Shown: positions 19,969 to 32,355, counted from the first letter of the stretch. The stretch: DNA of 64,000 nucleotides from Cocos nucifera (GCA_006176705.1 QRFJ01000762.1:310001-374000); one strand, 5' to 3'. The notes: generated by a model not told the origin, from the letters alone. Made by a program: numbers and translations.

Positions 19969-22252
19969 TGAAGAAAAAAATCTGTTTCTCAGGTTAGGCT
20001 CGTTCAGATCTGATTGGATCAAGAGAGATACTTCAAAATTTTTTTCTTTTAGATCCAAATCAGATTTGAGACTCTTTAGATCTAATTTTATCAATCTGAA
20101 AAAATAAAATAAATTAAATAAATTAAATCTAATTTAATTATACCTTATTATGGGTAATCCTATTACCCTATGATGATCTCGATGTTTGTTTGAGGTTCTG
20201 GATGCAGCCACACAAGTGCCTGGCCTCTACCAATATCCACTAAAACAAGATCTAGAGATCTTCTTCTTCTTAATCTCTTCTCCAAAAATTAGATCTAGAT
20301 CTGATCTTGAAGGTCTTCAAAATAGCTTTTGAAGATCAGCCGTTATCTCTAGCAGTAGTGCTGCCTTCTTCCTTTCCTGTTGCCTTTCTCTTGCTTGGAT
20401 CACACCAAACTTATGCCCAAAAACTCTTGGATATGGATAGGAGAGAGAGGATCTGAAGGTGGCATGGAGAGGGTGGGAGAGGAGCCTTGTGGCATGGGTA
20501 AAGGATAGAACCTCTCAATCCTAGGTGCAGACAGGGTTTATATAGACCCTACTGCACCATGCAGCGCCACATCATCTCGGCTAATCATGGCTCTTTGTGC
20601 AATCAGATCTAAATCTGATTAGTGGGATGATATCATCTGATCTAATCAAATTAGAGTCCCTCACAAACCTCCTTTGGTGGCACCAAGACTAGTCAAAGAA
20701 GACTCTTTGGTGCCACCCAAGTTGAAAGCATGAAGCAACTAGAGTCCCATCTGTATGGGACTCCAAGCATGATCCTCATGGGCTGCATGCCTCCCTAGGC
20801 ATGCACCCCTTCCCTTTCTACTTTTTAGTAAGGGACAAAGCCCCATGTTCTCTTCTATGGGTGCATGATACATGGACAAATGTCTAAGTATCAAAGGTCA
20901 ACATTTGACCAAAGTCAAAGGACAAGATTTAGCAGGTGACAAAAAATGGTAGGTGTTGCCTCAAATTTATCTCATAAATTAAGACAATCCTTTTCTAATC
21001 TGGACAAGCTCCAGTCAGACCAAGTAATGATTCCTAAGTGAGCTCAAATATATTTGGCTCAGTCGAGACAAGCTTTAATGATTGTTGAAGGAGAACATTT
21101 GGCTCAATAATATGCTAGCATGATTCCTTGAACCTAATTGAATCTTATTCAAATCAATTGAACTAGATTAGTCCAATTGATGATTTTTAGATCCAAACCC
21201 TTATTTGTGTGATCTAGTTAGATTTAGTTTCGTATGGTAATGAGATACATCATGATCTCTATCATCGATATCATCGAAATACCTTCCGATGGATCAGAAC
21301 TTTTCTGATTCAGACAACTAGTATGATCGATCATCCAAATCATTCTAATTGCTTCCAAAATCCACTAGTGACACCTAGCAGCATATGGTGGCAATCTATC
21401 AGAATTAAAAATGAACCTCTCAATGTAGTTACCTATATGATTAAGTTCCTCTATCTTGAGCCCCGACCGGATTAGGGTTAAGGTGATCTCATCAAACCCT
21501 AATATCCATAATATAAATTAATCATTTGATTCAAGTCCAATGTGAAAATCCTAATAAAAAATCTTTCTATTAGGTCACTCTGCCATGGCCATGGGCTTAT
21601 GGACTTGATTCTCTTGATCATCATAGGGCTGCTCCTCTTCTACCGAGGTAGATAGATCCCCTATCGGTGCAATCCAGTTCTTACAATAAACATGCTATAG
21701 CTAACATACACTCAGGGTTCCAAATGGCTAGGAAATCGAGTTATGGTGTTGTCAAACTATAACATCCTCATGGTGAACTATCGATACACCTCAGGTTAAA
21801 GAACCAAACACACCACTACAGCTTCGAGCCAGTCATTGATGAGAAGGTAGACTTCCTCATGACTGCTCGAGGTGGTCACGCTCAGTGCCCTCATTCTCTA
21901 ACGAGTACCTGTACTCTCACTCCGGTGACTCTACATCGTAGACTCAAGACTTATCTATTCTAAAGAAGTGATCATACACCAATCTTTCAGATCAATCACC
22001 ATCCTCATGATGATCCTATGGTTGAAAGCATTTTATGAGTTAACAATGAAAATTCATGTCTTAAATTTTCAACTTTTGAAAATATGAACTATCATTACCA
22101 TTTCTTAAGGGATGTATCATAGACACTTTCAAATACATATTGTGATAGAAAATAATCCATTTTATTATTTATAGTCAAAATTATAATTTTATCCTTAGAT
22201 GTGTATTACAAGTGTCAGCCAATTCTGGCTTCTAGGGCACACATATCTAACA
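19969..22252 (-). repeat. Cop1-B 3' LTR
   Basis: 2284 bp, TG at 19969 and CA at 22251-22252. Next to it, AACTCCCACTT is the complement of the polypurine tract. A TATA box reads TATATAAA on the minus strand (20537-20544). It holds the palindrome CCATGGCCATGG near 21583. Confidence 0.88.
20537..20544 (-). promoter_or_regulatory. TATA box of the Cop1-B 3' LTR
   Basis: TATATAAA on the minus strand, at the same place as in the LTRs at 28092-30378 and 54739-57000. Confidence 0.65.
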
Positions 22253-23760
22253 AACTCCCACTTAACCTAAAGCCAATTGGCTATAAATCTAAGTCCCATC
22301 TTCTCAAGATGGATTTCGATCTTCTGCTGGCCCAATGGCTTTGTGAGTGGATCTGCCATATTGTATGCGGAGTCGGCTCTCTTGACTTCAACATAACCTT
22401 TCTCGAGGTAATCATGGATGAGGTGATATTATCGTTCGATGTGCTTGGATTTCTAGTGAGACCTCGGCTCCTTAACAAGGGCTATGGCGCCATTGTTGTC
22501 GAGTACAGAAGAATGGCATCTGATGGCATCACTCCAATCCCTATGGCAAATTTTTTAAACCAGAATGCCTCCTTCATAGCTTTTGATGAAGTGATGTATT
22601 CTACTTCCATGGTGGAATCTGCTATCACTATCTGCTTGGAACATTTCCAACTGATGGCACCATCATTACATATAAATAGACTCCTAGATGTTAACTTTCG
22701 ATCATCTATATCGGACATAAAATTGGAGTCTATATACCCTTGGACTTGGAGTTCTCCATTACCAAAAACCAACAACATATTCTTCGTTCTTCTCAAGTAC
22801 TTAAGGATACATTTCACAGAAGTCCAGTGTTCTTCACCTAGATTCAACTGATATCTACTCATGACATTCACAGCATGGGCTATATCAGGTCGTGTACATA
22901 ACATAGCATACATTAGGCTCCCTATTGCTGAAGCATAATGGATCTTGTTCATGCATTCTATCTCCTCAAGTGTGCTAGGGCACATCTTCTTAGAGAGATG
23001 AATGCCATGTCTGAAGGGTACCAAAACCCTCTTGGAGTTTTTCATGCTAAACCTCTTTAGCACTTTCTCTATGTACATCTTCTACGAAAGACCTAGCATC
23101 TTATTCGATCTGTCTCTTTAGACCTTAATTTCTAGAATGAAGGATGCTTCTCTTAGGTCTTTCATGGAGAATTCTTTAGATAACCATATTTTAACTGTGG
23201 TCAATATGGGAATATCATTCTCAATAAGGAGGATATCATCCATGTATAGTACGAAAAAGACAATAGCGCTCCCACTGACCTTTTTGAAGATACATGGTTC
23301 CTCCTCATTTTTGATGAAACTAAATAATTTGATCACATCATTAAATCGAGTATTCCAGCTTCGACATGCTTGCTTAAGTCCATATATGGACCTTTGCAGC
23401 TTGCATACTTTGTGATCAGCATCACTGAACGTAAAATCTAGCAACTATTCTATATAGATATCTTTCTCAAGATATCTATTTAAGAATGCCATTTTCACAT
23501 TCACTTATCATATTTCATAATCAAAATAAGTTGCAACAACAAGCAATATGCAGATGGACTTTAAAATAGCTACTGGCGAAAAGGTATCCTGATAGTCAAT
23601 GCCTTCATGCCGATTATATCCTTTTGCCACTAATCTAGCTTTGAATATCTCCACATTCCCATCTGCACCAATCTTTCTCTTGTAGATCCATTTACACCCA
23701 ATACGTACTATATCTTCTAGTGGATCTACCAAGATCCAGACTTAGTTTGAGTGTATTGAG
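22253..23760 (-). pseudogene. Cop1-B reverse transcriptase and RNase H
   Basis: Open pieces 23508-23732 (RT start, CKWIYKRKIGADGN and GIDYQDTFSPVA), 23118-23444 (YGLKQACRSWN, catalytic YMDD at 23235-23246) and 22482-23078 (end of RT with TRPDIAHAVNVMSRY; RNase H with ADSTMEVEYI). The remainder of RNase H runs to 22253. RT and RNase H make element cDNA in the particle. The breaks near 23445-23507 and 23080-23117 are short stretches with stops. The plus-strand frame 22201-22851 (216 codons) is antisense to this and is not a gene. Confidence 0.85.
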
Positions 23761-23782
23761 TCAATTTCTGACTTTATTGCCT

Positions 23783-25080
23783 CTAACCATTTCTTGAAGT
23801 CGATATCTGATATCGCCTCATCATAGGTTTTGGGATCATCACCATAAATCCCATTACCTGCAAGAACATTTTCTCTACTTCTTCTGAGATAGTACCTAAG
23901 TATCTCTCAGGAGGATGAAAAATTCTTTTTGATCTACGAGGTGGAGGAGGTAGTGATTGTATTGGCTCAACCTGATTTGGTTCCGCAGGGTCCTTAGCTC
24001 GTTGCTCTTGTGAGACTCTCCTCGAGCTTGATCTACTTTCCAATGCCGCTATCTTGAATAAACTATTTTTCAAGAAAGATGGCATGCCGACTTACAATCA
24101 TATTGTGGTCTTCTAGAATGTAGAAATAATATCTTAATGACTCTTTAGGATATCCTATAAATCGAGCTCTAAAGGACATAAAATCTAACTTGTTTGCTTA
24201 TTGTCTTTTGACATGAGCCAGACAACCCCAAATTCTGAGATGACTTAGACTTGATTTCTTACCATGCTATATCTCATATGGTATGATAGGAATGGTTTTA
24301 GAGGAAATCTTATTTAGTAAATATATAGCAGTTAATAAACTATGTCCCCAAAGAAAAATAGGAAGGTTTGTGAAGCTCAACATGGATCGGACCATATCTA
24401 ATAGGATCCGATTCTTTCGTTCTAAAATCCTATTGAGTTGAGGTATTTCAGATGGAGTCCATTGAGAGATTATGCCATTTTTCTTGAGATAGTCAAGGAA
24501 TTCCCGACTGAGGTATTCACCTCCTCAATCTGATCAAAGAACCTTAATAGGTTTTTTAGTTTGCTTTTTTACTTCATATCTAAATTTCTTGAACTTTTCA
24601 AAAGCTTCAAACTTATGTCTATGAGATACATGTACCCATACTGAGATAAATCATCGGTAAAGGTTATGAAGTAGACAAAGTTGCCTCTAACCGACACATC
24701 AAATGGACCGCATACATCAGTATGTACTTGGGCAAGTAGATCTGTGACCCTTTCTCCATGTCCCACAAAAGGGAGCTTAGTCATTTTGCCATGAAGACAT
24801 GATTTACAAATTGGATATGACTCGTAAGTCAACGAACTCAATAGCTCAATTTTCTCCAATTTGTTAATCCTATCTTCTGCTATATGACCTAGCCTTAGGT
24901 GCCATTGATACCTATCATTTGAACTATCCCTGGGTCATTTTGATCTTATGGCTTTCACATTTTGCTTGATATTAAGGATAGATACATCGATATGTAACTG
25001 ATAGAGACTGTTTATGAGAAAATCACTTGCAATTTTATTTCTTTCATAAAAAATATTACAATGGTCCTTAAGAAAACTAA
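23783..25080 (-). pseudogene. Cop1-B integrase with C-terminal linker
   Basis: The piece 24569-24859 shows the end of the HHCC zinc finger (C-K-S-C), the first catalytic Asp in VHTDVCGPF and FTDDLSQYGY. The DNA from 24560 down to 24090 continues the core and C-terminal domain with several stops. The piece 23783-24085 is the Pro/Ser/Arg-rich linker (PPPPRRSKRIFHPPERY) that joins integrase to RT in copia polyproteins. The GAG-pre-integrase part lies around 24860-25080. Confidence 0.8.
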
Positions 25081-25093
25081 TTATATAGCCTTC

Positions 25094-25375
25094 TTATGCT
25101 AAATATAAAACATAAATTAAATTTCTGCTTGCAGCAGGCATATAATAACAATCCTTAAGTACTAAATCTAAGCCAGATGGTAGTCGAAGAGGATAGATTT
25201 CCACAGCCACAATAGCAACTCTTGCTCCATTTTCGATGCATAGGATCATCTCACCATCCCTCAGCCTCCTGCTATCCTGAAGACCCTGCATGGAAGTGCA
25301 CAAATAGGCATTAGAACTAGAGTCAAGCACTCAACTGGATGCAAAAGAAACCATAAGATTAGATTCAATAACGAG
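25094..25375 (-). pseudogene. Cop1-B aspartic protease
   Basis: A 78-codon open stretch with the catalytic site as D-S-S-S-N-A-Y-L-C, where the paralogous scrap at 30462-30698 keeps D-S-G-S-S-A-H-L-C. The active-site Gly is therefore Ser and the His is Tyr, so this protease is probably dead. The second half (GEMILCIENGARVAIVAVE, PSGLDLVLKDCYYMP) has family features. Confidence 0.78.
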
Positions 25376-26236
25376 CATACCTCAAAAAGGACATGTCTTC
25401 TTCTTATTCTTCAGGGTGGCCAGGTATATAGGGCAGTTCTACTTTCAATGCCCGTCAATATTACAATAGAAATACTTTTCTTTGTCAGCAGCCTTCTTCT
25501 TCAGCTCTGCCTTCTTTTGCTTTCCACCTTCCATATTCTATCTTTTTATAGACTTCTTCTTCTTTTCAAAAGACTTTCTCTTGGAAGAAGTCCATTCCAT
25601 AGCAAGTACTGAGCCTTTAGAACCTTTCATAGAAAGCTCAATAGTAACTAGCATGTTTATAAGCTCGGCCAGAGTACTCTAAAGTTTATGCATATGGTAG
25701 TTCATGATGAACTGCCCATACACATCAGTCAAGGATTGCAAAATTATATCATTTTGTAGATCCTGGTCTAACTTCACTTTGAGCTTCTTAAGCTCTTCCA
25801 AGTTTTTGATCATCATTAGACAATGATCTTGGACTGACTGTCCATCATGCATTTTAGTCTTAAATAATCATTTAGTGATTTGATATTTAGCTGCATGACT
25901 CTATTCATCAAACAACTCTTGTAGGTAAGCCAACATTTGGTGGGCAGTCTTGATATCTTGATGTTGGCACTGAAGCTCATCAGACATCGAGCCCAACCTA
26001 TAGTATCTGACCTTATTATCTTCATCCATCTATTTATCAAGAGATGCTTTCTGTTCAATAGATGGACAGGTTGATAACGTGGGGGGATCCTGATCCAATA
26101 CATAAGTTAAATTTTCAGAATCCAAAATAATTTTGAAGTTCCAAAGCCAATCCTTATAATTGGATCCGATCAGTCTATGGGTGTCCAGGATATGGGCTAG
26201 TGGATTGGATGCAGATATTTTTCTATAGAGAGTCAA
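25376..26236 (-). pseudogene. Cop1-B gag
   Basis: Starts at Met 26236 with a DUF4219/UBN2-type N-terminus (LIGSNYKDWLWNFKIIL) and continues in shifting frames (26030-26236, 25816-26103) to about 25376. A Lys-rich stretch precedes a CCHC knuckle near 25420-25465 that has lost its first Cys and carries two stops. Gag would form the particle. The start is set by the first Met before the conserved domain; the leader upstream has many stops. Confidence 0.8.
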
Positions 26237-28077
26237 AGTTTCTAATTAAATTTTATAATTAAGATTTGAATAATTTATTTAGAATTTTAATTTTTAAATA
26301 AATTAGCTTTCACTATTTTCTTGGATCCCTATATTTTCTTTGTAGAGATGCAAAAATCTTCATGATTAATGATTTCTAGTGGATGGTGCAGTCCCACCAA
26401 CTGACTCATCACCTCACCTAATAGTTATTGGTGATGGATTAGCCAATGAGTGAACAACTCTTGTCCAATGATTCTCTAATCATGGTGCACCCAGGCTTGG
26501 TCTCTAATTCATGAATCTCATTATGCTCGAAATATTGATCCACTCCTTAGTTTAGTCAGACCCACCATTTGCACAGATTGAATTCCTAATTGGGTCTCTC
26601 ACCGTATCTAAAATATTGAGCCCAATCCATCCTCCAGTCCATAGCATCCAATGTCTAATAGACATGGTTGCATCTTTTTGGTGCAATCGAACTACTGTGA
26701 CCAGTCGAGGACAATCAACCTCGAGAAGAGCTTGCACATCTACAATGATAGAAGACCTTAGACTTAATCTTTTTTAGGAAGATTTGATTTAGGTCTCTTT
26801 AAACTTGACTTGACATAGTCATAGCCATTATGACTAACCTAGTGGTACGGGTTAGCTCAGATTATTAGCCACCTCAGATCAGGACTGAGTCGACAAATAG
26901 GGTCAGATAAGTGAGACCAGTGGAAGGGATATGCCATTAACTCGATAAGAATACATTTGAGTCGAGCAGCTCCTAATTAAAAATCAGTCAGTCGTATCTA
27001 CCAAACTTACCTTAGACATCAAATTATTAAGTCAGAACCAATCGGGTTAGCCTACAATCCAGACTCTAACCACTGAGCCTGATTAGATCTTAACTTGATC
27101 GATCACTCATGTGACTCAACCTTGATTCAGACTTAATCCTATTAGGCTGATCAATTTAAGCACTTGATCCCATCTAACTGACTCTTGATTTGGTTTGATC
27201 AACCGCTAGATCTAATTGAGCTACCTAAGTCTAAACCCAATTTTATGAATATGTATAAGATTTAAAAATTTTTAATTTTAGATCTAATATATTTCATAAT
27301 CTTAATTCTTAATTAAGTTTAGGATTCATAAACAAAATATGTAAATTAAATCCTAGGATTTCAGGATCTAGGATTTTGCAGAAAATAAGTTTTTGATTTC
27401 TGATTAAGGATGAACGCGCAGCACCCCTACACATCATAAAAATATCCCATCGAATGGAAGGAGAGGGCATTTAAATCTTACTTCATTCTTATGATCGGAC
27501 GGCCAAGGAGAATGCCTTAATCAGAAATATGATGAATCTACAAAACTAGTTAGATCTACATATATATCACATATATAAAATTGATCTAACTTAAAAACAT
27601 ATCTTGCATACATCTCATGTATCATATCATGCATGTTTTTAGATATAAATTATCTCATAAATATCTAAAAAATAAAATTTAAATTTGATCATATCAAATT
27701 AAATTTATTCAAGATAACTTTGTAGAATTATTCTACAACTAGTCTAAATATGCATCTATCATATCTCATATGAACAAAATTAAATAAATTTATTTTCTAT
27801 TTTTAGATCTAATTATAATATTTATAATATAAAAAAATAATAAATAAATAGATCTAAAATTATAATTAATCAAATTAAAATTTTGATCACTCTAGACTAC
27901 ACATAGAATAATTCTATTCCTAGTCTAGTCATGCTTCTCATACATCTTAGATCTAGATTATATAATTTTTTAAATTTTTGATTTTAGATCTAATCACATC
28001 TAATGTGACATCTAAAATTATCTAATTATTAGATTAAAATTATATTAAAATTAGATCTTAAATAATTATGAAATCCG
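26237..28077 (-). other. Cop1-B long 5' leader
   Basis: About 1.84 kb without a coding frame between primer site and gag. A block at 26907-27019 is conserved with the leader of Cop2-Y (63751-63863). Two imperfect hairpins share GAATTATTCTA-type strings (near 27724 and, reversed, 27910). The rest is AT-rich. Confidence 0.7.
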
Positions 28078-28089
28078 ACTCTGATATAA
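28078..28089 (-). promoter_or_regulatory. Degenerate tRNA-Met primer site of Cop1-B
   Basis: The minus strand reads TTATATCAGAGT against consensus TGGTATCAGAGC. The core TATCAGAG is intact and it lies 2 bases from the LTR. Copy Z and Cop4 place theirs the same way. Confidence 0.65.
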
Positions 28090-28091
28090 AT

Positions 28092-30378
28092 TGAAGGGAA
28101 AACCCTATTTTCCGAATCAGGTCATTCAGATCTGATTTGATCAAGAGGGATATTTTAAAAATTTTTCTCTTAGATTTAATTAGATCTGAGACTCTTCAGA
28201 TCTAATTTTATCAATCTAATAAAATAAAAATAAAAATAAATTAAATTAAATCTAATTTAATTATACCTTGTTATGGGTAATCTTATTACCTTATGATGAT
28301 CCCGATGCTTGCCTGAGGTTCTCGATGGAGCCACGCAAGCGCCTGGCCTCTACCGATATCCACTCAAGCAAGATCTAGAGATCTTCTTCTTCTCAATATG
28401 TACTCCAAAGATTAGATCTGGATTTGATCTTGAAGGTCTTCAAAATACCTTTTGAAGATCAGGTGTTGTCTCTTGCAGCAGTGCTGCCTTCTTCTTTCTT
28501 GTCGCCTTTCTCTTGCTTGGAGCACACCAAACTCGAGCCCAAAGCTTCTTGGGCATGGAGAGGAGAGAGAGGATCTAAAGGTGGTGTGGATAGGGAGGGA
28601 GAGAAGCCTTGTGGCATGGGCAAAGAGTAGAGGATCTGAATCCTAGGCGGAGATAGGGTTTATATAGATCCTGCTGCGCCATGCAGTGCCACATCATCTT
28701 GGCCAATCATGGCTTTTTATGCAATCAGATCTAAATTTGATTGATAGAATGACATCATCTAATTCAATTAGATTAGAGTTCCTCACAAACCTCCTTAGGT
28801 GGTGCCAAGATTGGTCAAAGAAAACTCTTTGGCGCCACCTTAGTATGAAGCAATAAGCATCTAGAGTCCCATCTATATGGGACTCCAATCCTTATCCACA
28901 TTGGGTGCATGCCTCCCTAGGCATGTGCCCCTTGCCTTTCTACTATTTAGCATGGGGACAAGGGTCAAAGCTCTCTCCTATAGGTGCATGACACATGGGC
29001 AGATGTCTAAGTGTCAAAGGTCATAATTTGACTAAAGTCCAAATACAAGATTTAGCAGGTAACGAAAAATGGTAGGTGTTGTCTCAAATTTATTTCATAA
29101 ATTAAGACAACCTTTTTCTGATCTGGACAAGCTCTAATTATACCAAGTAAGGGTTTCTAAGTGAATCCAAATATATTTGGCTCAGTTGAGATAACTTTTA
29201 ATGATTGTTGAAGGAGAATATCAGGCTCAATCGTATGCTAGCACGATTTGCTTGAACCTAATTGAATCTTATTCAAATCAAATGAATTGGGTTAGTCCAA
29301 TTGATGATATCTAGATCTAAATCCTTATTTGTATGATCTAGTTAGGTTCAGTTCCATATAGTAATGGGATATGTCATGATCTCTATCATCGACATCATCG
29401 AAACACCTTCCAATGGATCAGAACTTTTTTGCTTCAGACAACTAGTATGATCGATCATCCAAATCATTCTAATTGCTCCCAAAATCCACCAGTGACACCT
29501 AGCAGCATATGGTGGCAACCCATTAGAACTAAAAATAAATCTCTTGGTGTAGTTACCTGTGTGATTAAGTTCCTCCATCCTGAGCCCTGATCGGATTAGG
29601 GTTAAGGTGATCTCGTCAAATCCTAATTTTCGTCATATGAATTAATCATTCGATTCAAGTCCAATATGAAAATTCTAATAGAAACTCTTTCTATTATTTC
29701 ACTCTGCCATGGCCATGGGCTTATGGACTTGATTCTCATGATCATCATAGGGCTGCTCCTCATCTACCAAGGTAGATAGATCCCCTATTTGTGCAATCCA
29801 ATTCCTACAATGAACATGCTATAGCCAACATACACCTTAGGATTCCGAATGGCTAGAAAATCGAGTTATGGTGTCGTTAAACTATAACACCCTCAAGATG
29901 AACTGTCGATGCACCTCAGGTCAAAGAACCAGATACAACACTACAGCTTTGAGTCAATCATTGATGAGAAGGTAGACTTCCTAATGACTGCTCGAGGTGG
30001 TCTCGCTCAGTGCTCTCATTCTCTAATGAGTATCTATACTCTCACTCTAGAATCTCTACACCATAGACTCAAGACTCATCTATCCTAAAGAAGCAATTAT
30101 ATACCAATCTTTCAGATCAATCACCATCCTCATGATGATCCTACGGTCGGGAGCATTTTATGAGTTAATAATAAAACTTCATGTCTTAAATTTTCAACTC
30201 TTGAAAATATGAACTATCATTATCATTAACTCAAGGGATGTATCATAGACACTTTCAAATACACACTATGATAGAAAATAATTCATTTTATTATTTACAG
30301 TCAAAATTATAATTTTGCCCTTGGATGTGTATTACAAGTATTAGCCAATTCTGGCTTCTAGGGCACTCATATCAAACA
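28092..30378 (-). repeat. Cop1-B 5' LTR (copy C)
   Basis: 2287 bp, TG at 28092, ending ATCAAACA at 30378. A TATA box reads TATATAAA on the minus strand (28659-28666). Positions 28138-29519 recur inverted and nearly identical at 44070-45447. Short open frames here (28424-28888) occur identically in that copy because the DNA is identical, not because of selection. Confidence 0.87.
28659..28666 (-). promoter_or_regulatory. TATA box of the Cop1-B 5' LTR
   Basis: TATATAAA on the minus strand; transcription would run towards gag at 26236. Confidence 0.65.
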
Positions 30379-31056
30379 CAATGGTCCTTAAATAAATTAA
30401 TTACATAGTTTTCTTGTACCAAATAGAAAATAAAAATTAAATTTCTACTCATAGCAGGTACTTAGAAATAGTCTCTTAACACTAAGATACTTCTAGATGG
30501 TAGTCGTAGAGGATAGGTTTCCTTGGCCATAGCAGTAACTCTTGCACTATTTTTGACATACATGATCATCTCACCATCCTTCAGCTTCTTGCTATCTCCA
30601 AGACCCGACAAAGAAGTACATAGATGAGCACTAGATCCAGAGTCAAGCATCCAACTAGATGTAGAAGAAACTATTAGGTTCCTCTCAATGACAAGCATAC
30701 CTTCAAAAGGTCCACCTTCTCACTTATTTTTCAGGTTGGCTAGGTAAGTAGGAAAGTTCCGCTTCCAATGGCCATTGGAGTTACCGTGAAAATATTTTTC
30801 CTTCTCCATGTTCTTCTTTTTTGGATCACCCTTCTTATCCTTCTTCTTTCGTAGACTTCTTTTTCTTCCCAGAGAATTTTTTCTTGGAAGAAGTCCACTC
30901 CACAGCAAGAACTGAGTCCCTTGAACTCTTCAAGGTCCCTTCGATAGTAACTAACAAATTCAACAACTCGGCCAGGATGCACTGAATCTTATTCATATGG
31001 AAGTTCATAATGAGCTACCCATATGAATCAATCAAGGACTATAGTATCAAATCTAT
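30379..31056 (-). mobile_element. Cop1-like internal scrap: gag end and protease
   Basis: Aligns with Cop1-B 25060 to about 25740 in the same orientation. The frame 30720-30908 is the Lys-rich gag end with a knuckle in which all three Cys are replaced (Y-F-H-G-N-S-N-G-H-W-K-R-N-F). The frame 30462-30698 is the protease with intact D-S-G-S-S-A-H-L-C. The left side joins the LTR at 30378, skipping the integrase-to-RNase H part. The right side joins the SIRE LTR at 31057. It is a paralogue of Cop1-B, not a duplication of it. Confidence 0.8.
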
Positions 31057-32355
31057 TGCCTAGCAAGACAACCCAAGAGGGGGGTGGTAAATTGGGTATT
31101 AAAAATTTAAAGCAATTATGTACGATGATTATCTACCTAAGTGTAGAGAAAGTGAGTTATGAGAGCAAAGAAAGGTTAAGACAAGCACGCACACATAAAC
31201 AAGGGCTTTTATAGTAGTTTGGTGCACTTCCAGCACCTACGTCCACTCCCTAAGCAATACCCTTGGAAATTTCACTAAATCCCTCAAGATTACAGTCAAT
31301 TAGTTTTTTCGAATTCACTATTCCAAATTCATTTGGTTTTTTCTTAGGTTCACCAACCACAACCTTTACAAGTCTTAGTTAAGATAATACAATCCAATAA
31401 ATGAAATATAAAAATTCAAACCCTTAGTTTCAGCCCCTGCTAAAACCTAGTACATAAAGAAGAAGAAACAAAAATTGTACAACACAAGATGCTCCTTAAA
31501 AGAGCTGAGAAGTTGTCGATGTAGTTCGTTGGTTGCCTCCTTAATTGCAGGGAGTTATTGCTCTTGAGGTCACTTTGATGGAAGAGATTTAGTTGTAAAA
31601 ACTAGGCGTTCTTGCTTTCTCTCTTTTTGACTTCTTATTCTTCTTGTTTAAAAGATATTACTTCTTCTCTTCTATATCTGGACCATTCCTATTATACTTA
31701 AAATGATTAAAATCTAGAAAAAGCATGAATCTAACCATTGGAGGCAAGAACTAGCCATTGGAGATGAAAAAAGGGAGTTCTGGAACAATTTGTTGAAGGT
31801 TGTCGCTGTATTTCGAGACCTCTCAGATTGTCTCAAGATGTCTCATTCGACTTTGAGTCCTCTCAGTTTGACCAGGAGATGTCTCATTCTTAGGTGCCCA
31901 AAAATCAGCTTTCTAAAATAATTTGCTCCCTGAGACCAAGTCCTCTCAGTTCTGATGGAGATGTCTCATTGTGACTCCAAGACCTCTCAAGAATTCTTCG
32001 AGTCATCTCGGTCTCAATATGCAAAAATGATGTTTTTGTCTTCTGAGGTAGAGGTGACTAGAGCTCAACTCGAGTCCTCTCGAAAATGTGCCAGAGACCT
32101 ATTCCACCATGCCAACTACCAAGAGATGTCTCAAAAATTTTTGAAGATATCTCGAAAATCACACCAAGGCTATTTTCTATGAAAATATGTTACAGACCAT
32201 GCTCTTTTGATCCTAATCTGAATTGCATTTGATTTCTTGCTCATTTTGGTCAAAGAGCTCTCTTTCTTCTAATCTTTAAAATGCTTAAGAAAATTTTATC
32301 AATAATCATGTGCTATAATATTTGGTCATCATTAAAATTACTTAGAGGGTCAACA
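31057..32355 (-). repeat. SIRE-F 3' LTR
   Basis: 1299 bp, TGTTGACCC at 32355 on the minus strand and ending in CA (TG at 31057 on plus). A TATA box reads TATAAAAG on the minus strand (31206-31213). The U3 half holds repeated GAGACATCTC and GAGAGGACTC-like units. Confidence 0.82.
31829..32132. promoter_or_regulatory. Cluster of five TGTCTC motifs in the SIRE-F LTR
   Basis: TGTCTC on the plus strand at 31829, 31839, 31880, 31962 and 32127. TGTCTC/GAGACA is the classical auxin response element bound by ARF factors. Several copies are within GAGATGTCTC, which is palindromic except for its central two bases. Function is inferred; the motif density is seen directly. Confidence 0.5.

Larger units (their letters stand above)
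19969..30378 (-). mobile_element. Angela-like copia retrotransposon, near full-length layout (Cop1-B)
   Basis: The minus strand gives LTR (30378-28092), primer site, leader of about 1.8 kb, gag, protease, integrase, RT, RNase H, polypurine tract and LTR (22252-19969): the Ty1/copia order with integrase before RT. The RT/RNase H sequence resembles the Angela group. The LTRs differ visibly (on the order of 15% in the stretch I compared) and the flanks (GTTAT at 19964, CAATG at 30379) do not match, so this is either old or a recombinant of two insertions. All frames are broken. Confidence 0.85.

Noticed and set aside
22201..22851. 216-codon plus-strand open frame
   Set aside because: It is antisense to the RT/RNase H of Cop1-B; the minus strand carries recognisable family motifs and the plus-strand product matches nothing.
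28694..28888. Identical 64-68-codon frames at 28424-28888 and 44696-45160
   Set aside because: Identity follows from the near-identical DNA of two LTR pieces; all three frames are equally alike, so there is no sign of coding selection.
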